A stretch of 37,859 nt of DNA from contig CAIRMR010000188.1 of NCBI GenBank assembly GCA_903879715.1, forward strand, positions 1 to 37,859, read 5' to 3'. The notes below the pieces were generated by a model. That model was not told the origin of the DNA. It saw only the letters and a list, made by a program, of their open reading frames with translations, and ran no database searches. Position numbers and translations under genes: made by a program. This DNA comes from an uncultured Bacteroidales bacterium (GTDB taxonomy: Bacteria > Bacteroidota > Bacteroidia > Bacteroidales > UBA4417). Below, one piece after another: positions 1-9,781 of the stretch. Position 1 is the stretch's first letter. Every line of letters begins with the position of its first letter.

Positions 1-488
1 GGTTTAGTTGATGGTTTAGATTTCACTGAACTCTTCTGGGCTTGTCTGGCAACCTCACCAAATAATTTGCTTGAGTACAGGTTTATCTGTATTTTTGGAT
101 CGCTTGTAGAGTCGCATATTTTTTGTTTTGTTTTGCGACTACTAATTTATGCGATTCTCAAGCACCTTTTTATTTCAAACTTTCGGATAGTTGTGTAGAA
201 TGATTAATAAAATAGCCATGATTGACAAATCACCCATTAAAATAATTATTGTGTTCAATTATGGCAAACCTTTAGCTTACTGCCAGCCCCGCCAGACGCG
301 GGGAACACCTATAAAAATAAGCAAGATGTGAGTAACCTGGCGAAACCTTGCCTGCAGCAAGCGGGGATTTCATTAACACCTTTGAAATCAATTAAGACGC
401 TAATAACTAGCGAAGCGTTCTCATTAACACCCGTAAAAATAAGCAAGCTGTTAATAATTCCATCTTACCAAAATAAAACAACTCGACT
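1..488. other. Gene-poor left edge
   Basis: No convincing gene was found. Frame +1 is open from the window edge to a TAG at 196-198 (65 codons, rich in hydrophobic residues) and could be the 3' end of a truncated gene, but I recognise no family in it. The stretch 290-450 carries degenerate direct repeats, annotated separately. I could not identify a promoter for the gene starting at 489. Confidence 0.4.
304..451. repeat. Degenerate direct repeat
   Basis: A 26-base segment at 304-329 recurs at 426-451 with three mismatches (core taaaaataagcaag). A more degenerate third copy starts near 372 (cattaacacc...). The copies lie in the leader region of the large secreted-protein gene. Function is unknown. 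Confidence 0.5.
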
Positions 489-3400
489 ATGAAAACGAAC
501 AGACGATTTATGAATTTGAAGGCAATGTTATTTATAGCATTGGTTGTTGCTCTATCTGCTTCAGCAATGGCTCAGATACCTGACTACAATCTCCCGCAGA
601 ACTGGATGTGTCATCCTGTTTTGAAAACTACGGATGTGGCCCGACAATTTGATTTAAAACTATCAGTTCTGTCTTCGGATACTTCACATTTATTTGATAC
701 AATTTATCCCGGCTATACCGATACTTTAGTAGATATATTTTATATATATCCTACCATTAACATGGACAAACTCCCGGGTAATACAGCAATAGATAAAATT
801 GACACGGCTGTTGCGCAGTTTGTGTATCGTGAGCAGGCGGGTATTTATGCACAGTATGGCCGGGTTTTTGTCCCATACTACAAACAAGCGACAATCGGCG
901 TTTTTTTGATGCACGATCTGACGGAACCGAAAAAATTGGAACTGGCTGATTATTTTGAAACAGCTTACAAGGATGTTGAAGCCGCCTTTGATAATTACCT
1001 TCAAAATTATAACAAGGGGCATAAAATTATTCTGATAGGGCATTCACAAGGATCGGATATGATGCGGTTTTTGTTACACCGAAGATTTGATAACAACCCC
1101 GTCCTTAAGTCACAGTTAGTAGTTGCTCTTTCGGGAGGTGAACCAAATTATGCTGCAACTGACGGAAGCAGAACCGGTGGCTCACTGGAACATATTAAAA
1201 CTCTTGATTCCAGCCTCCCGCTTGAAAGTGGTTGCATAATAAGCTGGCGCTCATGGAAAAATGGATACAATGTAACGCCAATTGATGCAGCTTCTATTTT
1301 TTATAACCAGAATTTAGTAGATAAAGGCTTACTTTATCAAACCTACGATACGGTAAATAACAGGCATAGAGATTCTAATTATGATTTTGGTTATACTTCG
1401 AATAAGCTGGTTACCCGTTACATTTCGATGTCACCGGATAGCACCCAGTACTGGGGTTTTGATGATATGTTCGGAGCACGGTTTATATCGGCAGTAAACA
1501 AACCCGGTTGCACCTATTTAATGATTGATATTATGCCTGTTCCTATGGATTTGAGAGTAATACCGAATCCATTTTCAATTTCAAATGATCTTTCAAATCC
1601 TTTATATTCCTTGTTTCCTTCAATACCTATACCTGACAGCAGTTCTTTTTCCAGTACTATAAAATATGCTAACACCAATTATCATTGTTGGGATATGCAA
1701 TTCGTTCAGGGTGATTTGTTGAATCTTTTGCCGGAATTGATTGCAATTACTTATCCTGGGATTCTTTGCGTTAATCCTGCCTCCGGAGGCACCATCATGG
1801 CAAACCAAAGTGATTGTATCCCTTTCGACGCGGCAGAAATCACTGGTTTAACCCAACCCGACGGATACTCCGGCAAACTTGAATATAAATGGCAGATTTC
1901 GACCGATAGCATTGCTTTCGTTACCATTGATGGAGTATCATCCGAAAGTTATGATCCTGGCCTTATTTCAGGTTCAACCTGGTACAAACGACTGGTAAGG
2001 GTAAGTTGTAAAACCGACTGGAACGATGCAGCAGAATCCAATGTGGTCAAAATGGCAATAGTTCCTCCCGCTGTCGAAGTTACTGCTACCGCAGGAAATA
2101 CAACGCCAACCCAATATGCTACCCTTAAGTCAGCGTTTGATAATATAAACAATGGCATACATCGCGGGGCAATTACCGTAAAAATCATTGGCAATACGTT
2201 TGAACCGGCAACCGCAGTGCTTTACCAGAGCGGTCACAGCCCGTATTTAAAATTTCCTAAAGGTTCTGATTATTTCTCGGTAAATATCTATCCTGTTGTT
2301 ACCGGTCTGACTATCAGCGGCAACCTCAATGCCCCGCTTATTGATCTGAACGGAGCCGATAATGTAACCTTTAATGGCAGCCTTAACGGGTTAAACGCCG
2401 AAAAAGACCTTACTATCATTAACACAAGTTTTTCGGATGTTGCCGGCACTTCAACCATCAGGTTTATTAATGACGCTGTTGCCGATACTGTGAAATATTG
2501 CACATTGAAAGGCTCATCCAACAACGCAAATACCGGTGTTGTATTTTTTAGTACCACCAACGGAACAAGAGGGAATGACAGTATTGTTATTTTAAATAAC
2601 GACATTACCTCTCCCGATCCTTTGAACAGACCCGTGAATGCAATATATTCACTGGGAATTCAGGCAGTTGATATGGATAACAGTGCTAACATCATATCTC
2701 ATAACAATATTTTTGACTTTGCAAATAAGAGTGTTGTTACTGTTCAACACTACACTAACGGAATACTACTTGAAGGCAGCAATATGGATTGGAAAATCTC
2801 CGATAACAGCTTCTACGAAACAGGACCCTATAATACCTTTGAGGAAACTACCGTTACCTGTATTAATGTTGCCAGCAAGTCGGGGAATACTGTTTCTATC
2901 TCAGGGAACTTTATTGGCGGGAGTGGAAGCGAATGCAGTGGCAGGTGGTGGGATAATGCTGACGGGAATATCAGTTTCAGGGGAATTGCTTTAATAACAG
3001 GCTCTTCAAAGGCTTCATCCATACAGGGAAATACAATCCGGAATTTTTACAACAGAAGCAGTAACGAGGTTCCATGGTCCGGGATACTCATCGGCAATGG
3101 CGACGCAAATATCGGAACCATAGCAGGAAATATGATCGGGGACACCACAGGAACAGGATCTATTATTATTGAGTCAGTTCTTGGCGGGGATTCGTATGCA
3201 ATTTTTGCCATTGAATCTGAAAATGTGCGTATTGAAAACAACACTATCGGATCATTTATGATTTTATCTGATAAGGAGAAAACTCTCAATTTTACAGGTA
3301 TTTTTTCAACGAGTAATGGTAATACGAATACCCTTATCCGGAACAACCAGGTTGGAAGCCTGAGTGATGCACGCAACATACAATACTTTAATCCTGAAAG

Positions 3401-5327
3401 TTATGAGAATCAACAGCTTATTGGGATTTTTTGCGAGGGAAGTTTGTCGGATAGCATTTCCGGGAATATTGTATCCGGATTAAATAGCATAACCAGTGAT
3501 ACAAGCGCAAATAATGAATCTTTGCTATATGGCATAGTCGATTTCTCTTATGACGCTTCCGTTATTTCAGAGAATCGCGTTAGCAATTTAACAACAAATT
3601 CAAGCCTTCCCGGCGATGCATTCTTTCCTTCAGTGTCAGGGATCATTGCGTTTGCAAACAGAACTCAGACCGTTTCAAACAACACGATTACCAACCTATC
3701 GAATACCAATCCTGATCAACTGGTATCGGTAAAGGGTTTGTTGCTTTTAAAGATTGCTGCTTCTGAAGATACTATTTCCGGTAATTATGTCGGTGGTCTC
3801 AGCATTGTTTCATCCAATGGAGCATCAGAAGTAACAGGTTTGTCAATAGAAGCTACTATGTTTAACAAAAAGAAAAGTCCGCTCAGTAACAAGCTGTTCG
3901 CTGATTTCCAGGTAAACAAGTTGAGCAAAGGAAGCAAATCAGCAAACGGTGCTTCCACGTTTACTACGGTTACAAATAACATTATCAATGTTGGAGACGA
4001 TTTTGCCTATACGTATAGAATAGCGGGTATATATGACAGTACACCTGAGTATGGCAGCCGCTACTACTTTAACACTGTAAATATAGGAGGCTATCCATCA
4101 GTGGGAAATTCGGATTCGTATGCTTTTTACCTGGCTGATCACTCATCTGAGCGCGATATCAGAAACAATATACTTGTCAACAGCCGCAGTAATGAAGATG
4201 GTTTCGTTAAAAACTATGGTTTATACTTCGGGGAAAGTGTTCCTTCAACTGGCAACCTGGCATTAGATTATAACGATTATTATGCTCCGGGCACCGGCGG
4301 CGTATTGGCCTATATCAACGGAACAGCCCAGGACACCCTGCCCCTGGTAGCCGGCCAGGATGCCAATAGTTTAAATATAGATCCTGCTTTTGCAAATGCT
4401 GCAGGTATAACCGCAGCCAGTTTACTGCCATCAACCAAAACCCTGGTTGCCGTAACCGGAACAGGCATAACTACCGACTACGCAGGATTAAACCGCAGCC
4501 TGCTTTACCCTGCTATGGGCGCCTGGGAATATGATGTGTCTCCATGCAGCAATCCAACCAAAGGCGGAATAATTTCCGGTAGCCAAAGCGGGTGCTCGCC
4601 ATTCTATCCCATTGTAATTACTAGTTCAGAATTGCCATCCGAGAACTCCGGTAGCCTCGAATATCAATGGCAAAGTTCGGCCGACAGTTTACTGTTTACC
4701 AATTTAGTTGAAGCAACATCGGAAACGTATGAACCGGCATCACTTGAGAGTACAACCTGGTACAAACGCCTGTCGAGAGTAGATTGTATGAGCAACTGGA
4801 CCGGAGCCGCCGGATCAAATGTGGTAAAGATAAAAGTCAATTCTGTTCCAGGCAAACCTGCTATTACACTACTTGGCAATACACTTACCAGCGATTCGGA
4901 AACCGGTAATCAATGGTACCTCGAAGGCGTGGCAATTGAAGTAGCCACAGGTTCAGAATATACAGCGGTAGCAGATGGAAACTATACAGTTGTCGTAACA
5001 CATAACGGTTGCAGTTCTGAAGCTTCCAATACTATCCTGTTTCTTCCTGCTTCTGTCACTGATTTCGAAGTTAGTCATTCATTTGATGTATATCCAAATC
5101 CAGGCAAAGGACTGTTTACCATTAAAATAACCTCAGAAGAACCGATAGAACTTAACATTGAAATATACAATAGTACTGGTATCCTGGTCTGGAATCAGGA
5201 AAAAGTTAGCATCTGCGATAGAATGACAATACCTGTTGCTCTTAATGATGCTGCAAATGGCATCTACATGGTTGCTCTTCGCAACTCAACAACCAATATG
5301 TTCCGGAAGGTTGTTATTATGAAGTAG
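489..5327 (+). CDS. Secreted DUF3089 lipase-like / beta-helix protein with T9SS sorting domain
   Basis: A 1612-aa exported protein. Residues 1-28 form a signal peptide ending in SAMA-Q. Residues ~30-425 resemble DUF3089 alpha/beta hydrolases: the nucleophile elbow GHSQGS places the probable catalytic serine at S186, and H399 (NYHCWD) is a candidate catalytic histidine. Two related Ig-like modules follow the hydrolase and precede the C-terminus (about 425-525 and 1355-1455); both contain a GG.I...QS.C start, an LEY.WQ strand and a TWYKRL.RV.C strand. Between them lies a long Asn-rich stretch (NNxI, SGNxI) typical of a right-handed parallel beta-helix. The last ~80 residues (YPNPGKGLFTI ... GIYMVAL ... 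RKVVIMK) are a type A T9SS sorting domain, so the protein should be exported and anchored to or released from the outer surface. Substrate is unknown. The ATG at 489 is chosen because the signal peptide begins there. A strong terminator follows. Confidence 0.85.
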   Translation: MKTNRRFMNLKAMLFIALVVALSASAMAQIPDYNLPQNWMCHPVLKTTDVARQFDLKLSVLSSDTSHLFDTIYPGYTDTLVDIFYIYPTINMDKLPGNTAIDKIDTAVAQFVYREQAGIYAQYGRVFVPYYKQATIGVFLMHDLTEPKKLELADYFETAYKDVEAAFDNYLQNYNKGHKIILIGHSQGSDMMRFLLHRRFDNNPVLKSQLVVALSGGEPNYAATDGSRTGGSLEHIKTLDSSLPLESGCIISWRSWKNGYNVTPIDAASIFYNQNLVDKGLLYQTYDTVNNRHRDSNYDFGYTSNKLVTRYISMSPDSTQYWGFDDMFGARFISAVNKPGCTYLMIDIMPVPMDLRVIPNPFSISNDLSNPLYSLFPSIPIPDSSSFSSTIKYANTNYHCWDMQFVQGDLLNLLPELIAITYPGILCVNPASGGTIMANQSDCIPFDAAEITGLTQPDGYSGKLEYKWQISTDSIAFVTIDGVSSESYDPGLISGSTWYKRLVRVSCKTDWNDAAESNVVKMAIVPPAVEVTATAGNTTPTQYATLKSAFDNINNGIHRGAITVKIIGNTFEPATAVLYQSGHSPYLKFPKGSDYFSVNIYPVVTGLTISGNLNAPLIDLNGADNVTFNGSLNGLNAEKDLTIINTSFSDVAGTSTIRFINDAVADTVKYCTLKGSSNNANTGVVFFSTTNGTRGNDSIVILNNDITSPDPLNRPVNAIYSLGIQAVDMDNSANIISHNNIFDFANKSVVTVQHYTNGILLEGSNMDWKISDNSFYETGPYNTFEETTVTCINVASKSGNTVSISGNFIGGSGSECSGRWWDNADGNISFRGIALITGSSKASSIQGNTIRNFYNRSSNEVPWSGILIGNGDANIGTIAGNMIGDTTGTGSIIIESVLGGDSYAIFAIESENVRIENNTIGSFMILSDKEKTLNFTGIFSTSNGNTNTLIRNNQVGSLSDARNIQYFNPESYENQQLIGIFCEGSLSDSISGNIVSGLNSITSDTSANNESLLYGIVDFSYDASVISENRVSNLTTNSSLPGDAFFPSVSGIIAFANRTQTVSNNTITNLSNTNPDQLVSVKGLLLLKIAASEDTISGNYVGGLSIVSSNGASEVTGLSIEATMFNKKKSPLSNKLFADFQVNKLSKGSKSANGASTFTTVTNNIINVGDDFAYTYRIAGIYDSTPEYGSRYYFNTVNIGGYPSVGNSDSYAFYLADHSSERDIRNNILVNSRSNEDGFVKNYGLYFGESVPSTGNLALDYNDYYAPGTGGVLAYINGTAQDTLPLVAGQDANSLNIDPAFANAAGITAASLLPSTKTLVAVTGTGITTDYAGLNRSLLYPAMGAWEYDVSPCSNPTKGGIISGSQSGCSPFYPIVITSSELPSENSGSLEYQWQSSADSLLFTNLVEATSETYEPASLESTTWYKRLSRVDCMSNWTGAAGSNVVKIKVNSVPGKPAITLLGNTLTSDSETGNQWYLEGVAIEVATGSEYTAVADGNYTVVVTHNGCSSEASNTILFLPASVTDFEVSHSFDVYPNPGKGLFTIKITSEEPIELNIEIYNSTGILVWNQEKVSICDRMTIPVALNDAANGIYMVALRNSTTNMFRKVVIMK

Positions 5328-5350
5328 ACATTTTTTTGAATCATGTTTTT

Positions 5351-5390
5351 ACAGGAAAAGCCGGCCGAATCCGGCTTTTCCTGTTTTTTA
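5351..5390 (+). terminator. Rho-independent terminator
   Basis: A 14-bp perfect stem (acaggaaaagccgg / ccggcttttcctgt) with a 6-base loop is followed by a run of T. It lies 23 bases after the stop of the DUF3089/beta-helix gene and should end its transcript. Confidence 0.9.
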
Positions 5391-5404
5391 AATTCAATGT
5401 TAAA

Positions 5405-5555
5405 ACCACTGAGTCAGGGAGCGCAAAGAAAAACACAGAGAAAATAATTCAGATTTTATGCTTTTCAGAAAAAATAAATAATCCAGCTGAACTCCATGTT
5501 CACCAAAAAACATCAGCAAAAAAATATCCTCAGTGAACCTTAGTGCCTTAGTGGT
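5405..5555. repeat. Inverted repeat of the CTTAGTGCCTTAGTGG type
   Basis: The right arm at 5528-5555 reads cctcagtgaaccttagtgcc and ends in ttagtggt. The left arm from 5405 (accactgagtcaggga...) is a degenerate reverse complement. The rest of the gap between the terminator and the response-regulator gene is AT-rich and I see no gene in it. The motif resembles dispersed intergenic repeats of Bacteroidetes and Chlorobi genomes; that link is from memory. Confidence 0.5.
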
Positions 5556-5702
5556 AAAAATTCTTCAGGAAGAACTATTTCTAATTTATTCAATAAAAAT
5601 AATTTTCAGCCAATATTTTTGACTAGTATTTATGATACTATTTTCTTTTTTTATTTTGACTCTATTCTATTGATATGATAATTAGTTATTTACAATTTCC
5701 TT

Positions 5703-5718
5703 GTAGGATATATCCTAC
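5703..5718. promoter_or_regulatory. 16-bp perfect palindrome, candidate operator
   Basis: gtaggatatatcctac is a perfect dyad about 77 bases upstream of the response-regulator ATG. A half-like element (ttttccctac) follows at ~5732-5741. Length and position suit a dimeric transcription factor site. No regulator can be assigned from the sequence. Confidence 0.45.
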
Positions 5719-5794
5719 ACGAGAATCAGTCTTTTCCCTACAGACAAACTGAATTATATAGTCTTCATTTGTAGTGCAGAAAATACCTAAATAT

Positions 5795-6163
5795 ATGAAA
5801 GTACTAATAGCAGATGATTCAGGTTTAATTCGTGACAGATTGCAGCAAATGCTCCGACAGTTTGGGCAGGTGGAGATTGTAGGTTCGTATGATAATGGTT
5901 CACAAACGCTTGAAGGCTTGTTGCTTTTAAAACCCGATCTTGCCATAGTGGATTATAAAATGCCGGGATTAAGCGGCCTCGAAGTATTAAAAGGAATACG
6001 AAAAGAATCCACAGCTATCAAAATCATCATTCTTACTTTTTACTCATCTGAGTATTACCGGCGATTGGCCATGCAGTACGGTGCCGACTATTTCTTTTCG
6101 AAAGCGGATGAATTTGAAAAAATTTCACTGGTAGTAGAAGAAATGACGGTGAATGCTTCTTAG
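5795..6163 (+). CDS. Single-domain response regulator (receiver only)
   Basis: A 122-aa CheY-like receiver domain with no output domain. The start MKVLIADDSG at 5795 is preferred over the in-frame GTG at 5774, because the core beta-1 strand begins there. Visible key residues are the acidic pair D7-D8, phosphoacceptor D53 (AIVDYKMPG), T81 (IIILTF) and K103 (YFFSKAD), all as expected for a working receiver. It should accept phosphate from a histidine kinase and act through protein contacts, but no kinase is encoded nearby. The next gene (a phosphoesterase) starts 117 bases downstream on the same strand, so co-transcription is possible. A perfect palindrome lies upstream. Confidence 0.85.
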   Translation: MKVLIADDSGLIRDRLQQMLRQFGQVEIVGSYDNGSQTLEGLLLLKPDLAIVDYKMPGLSGLEVLKGIRKESTAIKIIILTFYSSEYYRRLAMQYGADYFFSKADEFEKISLVVEEMTVNAS

Positions 6164-6280
6164 CAAACAAACTTGAAGTGAAAAAATATAAATAACAGAA
6201 ATAAGAGTGGAGTCCAGAACCCATTAAAAAACGGAAGTCCTGTAATAGACTTAATAGAATGGCAATGTAAAACTAAAAAC

Positions 6281-7621
6281 ATGAAAAAATTAATGAGAAT
6301 TTTTTACCCGCTGCTTATTGCGATATTTTTAATTATATCTGCATCATGCCGAAAAACGGAGTCTGATCCGACTCCGGCGATTAATCCGTTCGCCAATGGT
6401 ACCAATGTACGAAATATGATCGTTGTGGTAAGCGATATGCATATGGGCGCGGATGAGGCTTATACCGAATGTAATAAGAATCGGGCGCCTCTCGCGAACT
6501 TGCTCGGGCAGATGAGGGTGAGCCCGAATGTTAAAGAACTTGTAATTGCCGGCGACCTGATCGATGAATGGTTCGTACCGGCGGATGTTGACACCTATGC
6601 CGGCAAGGACCAGGCTGATTTTGTACAGCGTCTGGCAGCAACCAACATAATAGTGTTTGATGCTATAAACCAGATCATAAAGGAAGGCAAAATTAAGGTT
6701 ACTTATGTCCCCGGCAATCACGATCTGGCCATAACTGCCGCAAATGTCAACCTTATTCTTCCCGGCATAAACCAGGCACGCGATAATCAGCAGGGCTTAG
6801 GGACTTACACTCCCGCCGATTTGCCGATATTGGCTATTGAGCATGGGCATCGTTATAATTTTGCCTGTGCACCTGACCCGATTTCCAACAAGGATATCGC
6901 GCCTGGCAGCATCATGCCTCCGGGATATTTTTTCACAAGAATAGCAGCACTTGCATCTAAACAAAACGTCGCAATACACGGCGATACCTTACCTGATCCA
7001 GCACTAAATAATACCGGTGATGAAAGTCAGTTTTTAGCTTATCAATACTGGAAGAGCTGGATAGGTTTAGTGGAAATGTTTCCTATAAGAAACAGATTCA
7101 ACGTTCCGTTAATTATAACAAAAATTAATGGATTTACTCAGACTTATTCGGTGGATGACATAGTACCTTACCAGTTAACTGACGGTGGATTTATTAATAT
7201 GAATCTTTTTAAAGGGATTTATGACACTGCCAACTGGAACCAAAGAGAAGTTTTAAATCAAGTGGCAGTCAAATTTCCGGTTACGCAGGCGATGGCAGAT
7301 GCCGATGATAACAGTAAAACAGATGACCAGGCAAAGACCCAGTACTTTATGAACCCGGATTCGGATAAGAGAATCGTTGTTTTCGGACATACCCACCAGC
7401 CGGAAATAATTGCGTCGAACAACACTAACGGAGAATACTGTATCTACGCGAACTCAGGAACATGGATTGATTATAATCCGCATCAGACAACGATGAATTT
7501 TGTCGTCATAACACCGGAAAATACAACTGATACTCATTCTCAAACCTATGTGAAGCTTTACAACTTCATGAATGATATTGTATCACTGATGGCTGTTGAC
7601 GAATTACGTTATACAAAATAG
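6281..7621 (+). CDS. Metallophosphoesterase lipoprotein
   Basis: A 446-aa calcineurin-like phosphoesterase. The N-terminus is a lipoprotein signal (hydrophobic segment, lipobox SAS-C with C23), so it should be membrane-anchored outside the cytoplasm. The five metal-binding blocks are visible in order: D52/H54 (SDMHMG), D92 (GDLIDEW), N146-H147 (PGNHD), H188/H190 (EHGHRYN) and H370/H372 (FGHTHQ). The SDxHxG and GDLIDEW blocks resemble the LpxH/UDP-diacylglucosamine-hydrolase-like branch, but the long insertions between blocks (190-360) and the lipoprotein location do not fit LpxH itself, so the substrate is unassigned. It is followed by an unrelated-looking second phosphoesterase lipoprotein on the same strand. 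Confidence 0.85.
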   Translation: MKKLMRIFYPLLIAIFLIISASCRKTESDPTPAINPFANGTNVRNMIVVVSDMHMGADEAYTECNKNRAPLANLLGQMRVSPNVKELVIAGDLIDEWFVPADVDTYAGKDQADFVQRLAATNIIVFDAINQIIKEGKIKVTYVPGNHDLAITAANVNLILPGINQARDNQQGLGTYTPADLPILAIEHGHRYNFACAPDPISNKDIAPGSIMPPGYFFTRIAALASKQNVAIHGDTLPDPALNNTGDESQFLAYQYWKSWIGLVEMFPIRNRFNVPLIITKINGFTQTYSVDDIVPYQLTDGGFINMNLFKGIYDTANWNQREVLNQVAVKFPVTQAMADADDNSKTDDQAKTQYFMNPDSDKRIVVFGHTHQPEIIASNNTNGEYCIYANSGTWIDYNPHQTTMNFVVITPENTTDTHSQTYVKLYNFMNDIVSLMAVDELRYTK

Positions 7622-7722
7622 CATGTTTTGTATTTAGGGTGAACTTTACAATTTAACTCGTTTTAATGAGATGGGTATAATTCACACAATCGGTCAATAA
7701 TTGAGGCGAGTTGCTTTTAGCA

Positions 7723-7751
7723 AAGGATTCCGGCTGTAAGCCGGAGTCCTT
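7723..7751 (+). terminator. Possible terminator hairpin
   Basis: A 13-bp stem (aaggattccggct / agccggagtcctt, one G-T pair) with a 3-base loop lies about 100 bases after the first phosphoesterase gene. The following bases (tcttcgcg) are only weakly T-rich, so termination is plausible but not certain. No gene is seen in the 222-base gap. Confidence 0.55.
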
Positions 7752-7843
7752 CTTCGCGTTTCGAAGCACATTCATTTAAACAATAAAACCAGTCCTGCAT
7801 TTCCCGTTTTTATTGAGAAGTCACTATACCAATCAAAAAGAGT

Positions 7844-9559
7844 ATGAAATACACAAAACGCATTTTAATCAGCATTCCTTTTTTTATCGCTTCTGCAATT
7901 ATTATTTTCAACAGCTGCAGCAAAGACAACCACCTGGTAAATCCATTAGCAACCAGGGTTTACACAACGCTCGACAGAACTATTATCCCGGCAAACGTTT
8001 CATCCTGGCCGGTTATGTATCCATACGAAGTTTCCAAATTTCCAGGGTTCCCTCAATACGGTTCATGGTCTTACGGCCCGGGGCTTGATTACCAGAAAAG
8101 GCTCGATCTTATGCCTGCCGGATACACCGGAGCCTCGGTTACAAAATCTGCCCGGCTGTTAAACTTTTTTGCCATCACCGATGCCCATATGACCGATGAG
8201 GAAACCCCTGCTTCGGCTATGTATTTTGGATATAAAGGCGGTTTTATTGGCGGGTATTCGCCGGTTTTACTGTTTACAACCCAGGTTTTCGATGCTGCAA
8301 TCCGAACGATAAATTTACTTCACAAAGAAAAGCCTTTTGACTTCGGGATTTCAATGGGCGATGCCTGCAACAACACGCAGTACAACGAACTACGGTGGTA
8401 CATTGATATTCTCGACGGCAAGAAAATTATTCCCGATTCCGGCATAAAGGATGATCCCAAACCAGGCGAGGGGAATGATTACCAGGACGAATTCCAGGCA
8501 GAAGGACTTGATAAATCTATCCCCTGGTACCAGACGATGGGCAATCATGATCATTTCTGGACAGGTTTACTTCCTCCTGACGATGCCGCAAGGGCAGTGT
8601 ATGTAAGTGACGAAATACTTAACGTCGGCAATGTACTGCAGCACCCTTATGATCCTAAGCCTTTTGAGACCCGTGGGATTTATATGGGTTCCATCGATGG
8701 CACTACTCCTCTTGGCGAAATAACAGGAATCGGAGCCGAGAGTAATTTCGCAACGCCACCGAAAGTTCATGCCGCCGATCCAAACCGCCGCTCGCTGCTG
8801 AAAGAACAATGGATGAGCGAATTTTTCAATACTTCCTCAAACCCGGTTGGTCATGGATTCAGCCAGGCTAATGTTGATTCGAAATTCACCAGCTATTCAT
8901 TCGAACCCAAATCTGAAATACCGATAAAGGTGATCGTGCTCGACGATACCCAGGATAATGACGATCCCCACCTGAACTTTTACGCACACAGTTCGATCAA
9001 CGCGGCAGGATATAACTGGCTGATAAATGAATTGGAAAAAGGCCAGTCCGAAGGCAAGCTTATGATAATTTCTTCGCATATCCCTATAGGTGTTTTGCCT
9101 GCGGATAATGGCATGGGCTGGAGCGAAAGCGCCGCTGTTTCCGGGAGTGATTTCATAGCCAAACTTCATACCTATCCGAATCTGATTTTGTGGATTGCGG
9201 GTCACCGGCATGTAAACCAGGTTACCCCAATGCCATCAACCGACCCGGCACATCCCGAAAATGGTTTCTGGCAGGTTGAAACTACTTCACTTAGGGATTT
9301 CCCCCAGCAGTTTCGCATGTTCGATATTACGCGCAACAGCGACAATACAGTTTCAATATTCGCCACCGACGTTGATCCGGTTATGCAGCAGGGTTCGTTG
9401 CCTGCATTGTCACGTTATTATGCCGTTGCAGCCCAGCAGATTTTTGATGTTCAGAAGCCTTACGCGCCGTCCTTTTCGTACAATGCGGAGCTTGTAAAAC
9501 AACTGACTCCCGCGATGCAGCTGAAGATTCAAAATTCCGGGACAGCGATTCACAAATAG
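7844..9559 (+). CDS. Metallophosphoesterase lipoprotein, RPA4764-like family
   Basis: A 571-aa secreted calcineurin-like phosphoesterase. A lipoprotein signal with lipobox FNS-C (C25) implies membrane anchoring. Metal-site blocks are visible: D113/H115 (TDAHMT), D173 (MGDACN), N234-H235 (GNHDHFW), H412 (SSHIPIG) and H454/H456 (AGHRHVN). The block spacing and the MGNHDHFW and AGHRHVNQVTP motifs resemble the TIGR03768 (RPA4764) group, an assignment from memory. The substrate is unknown. The C-terminal ~75 residues (ATDVDPVMQQGSLPALSRYY...) recur in a decayed copy at 14873-15095, after the next gene, so this gene was once duplicated. Confidence 0.85.
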   Translation: MKYTKRILISIPFFIASAIIIFNSCSKDNHLVNPLATRVYTTLDRTIIPANVSSWPVMYPYEVSKFPGFPQYGSWSYGPGLDYQKRLDLMPAGYTGASVTKSARLLNFFAITDAHMTDEETPASAMYFGYKGGFIGGYSPVLLFTTQVFDAAIRTINLLHKEKPFDFGISMGDACNNTQYNELRWYIDILDGKKIIPDSGIKDDPKPGEGNDYQDEFQAEGLDKSIPWYQTMGNHDHFWTGLLPPDDAARAVYVSDEILNVGNVLQHPYDPKPFETRGIYMGSIDGTTPLGEITGIGAESNFATPPKVHAADPNRRSLLKEQWMSEFFNTSSNPVGHGFSQANVDSKFTSYSFEPKSEIPIKVIVLDDTQDNDDPHLNFYAHSSINAAGYNWLINELEKGQSEGKLMIISSHIPIGVLPADNGMGWSESAAVSGSDFIAKLHTYPNLILWIAGHRHVNQVTPMPSTDPAHPENGFWQVETTSLRDFPQQFRMFDITRNSDNTVSIFATDVDPVMQQGSLPALSRYYAVAAQQIFDVQKPYAPSFSYNAELVKQLTPAMQLKIQNSGTAIHK

Positions 9560-9781
9560 TGTTTTTCTCCTTATCCAACATTGGATAACCAGAAGATACA
9601 AAACAAACGTCTGCTGCTTCAGTGTTCCTTGTAAATGAAATGTACTTATGAATAATGCTTCCCGATGCAAATTCCTGATATACGGTATGCAAATCCCAGT
9701 TAAAAACCATTGAATGCTGAGAACCCACTCAATAAAAATTCAGTAAATAAAAATCAAACAGATCATTAGCATGAGTCTATT

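Noticed and set aside
1-198. Open frame at the left edge (65 codons)
   Set aside because: It could be a gene tail, but with no recognisable motif and low complexity I cannot support calling it a gene.
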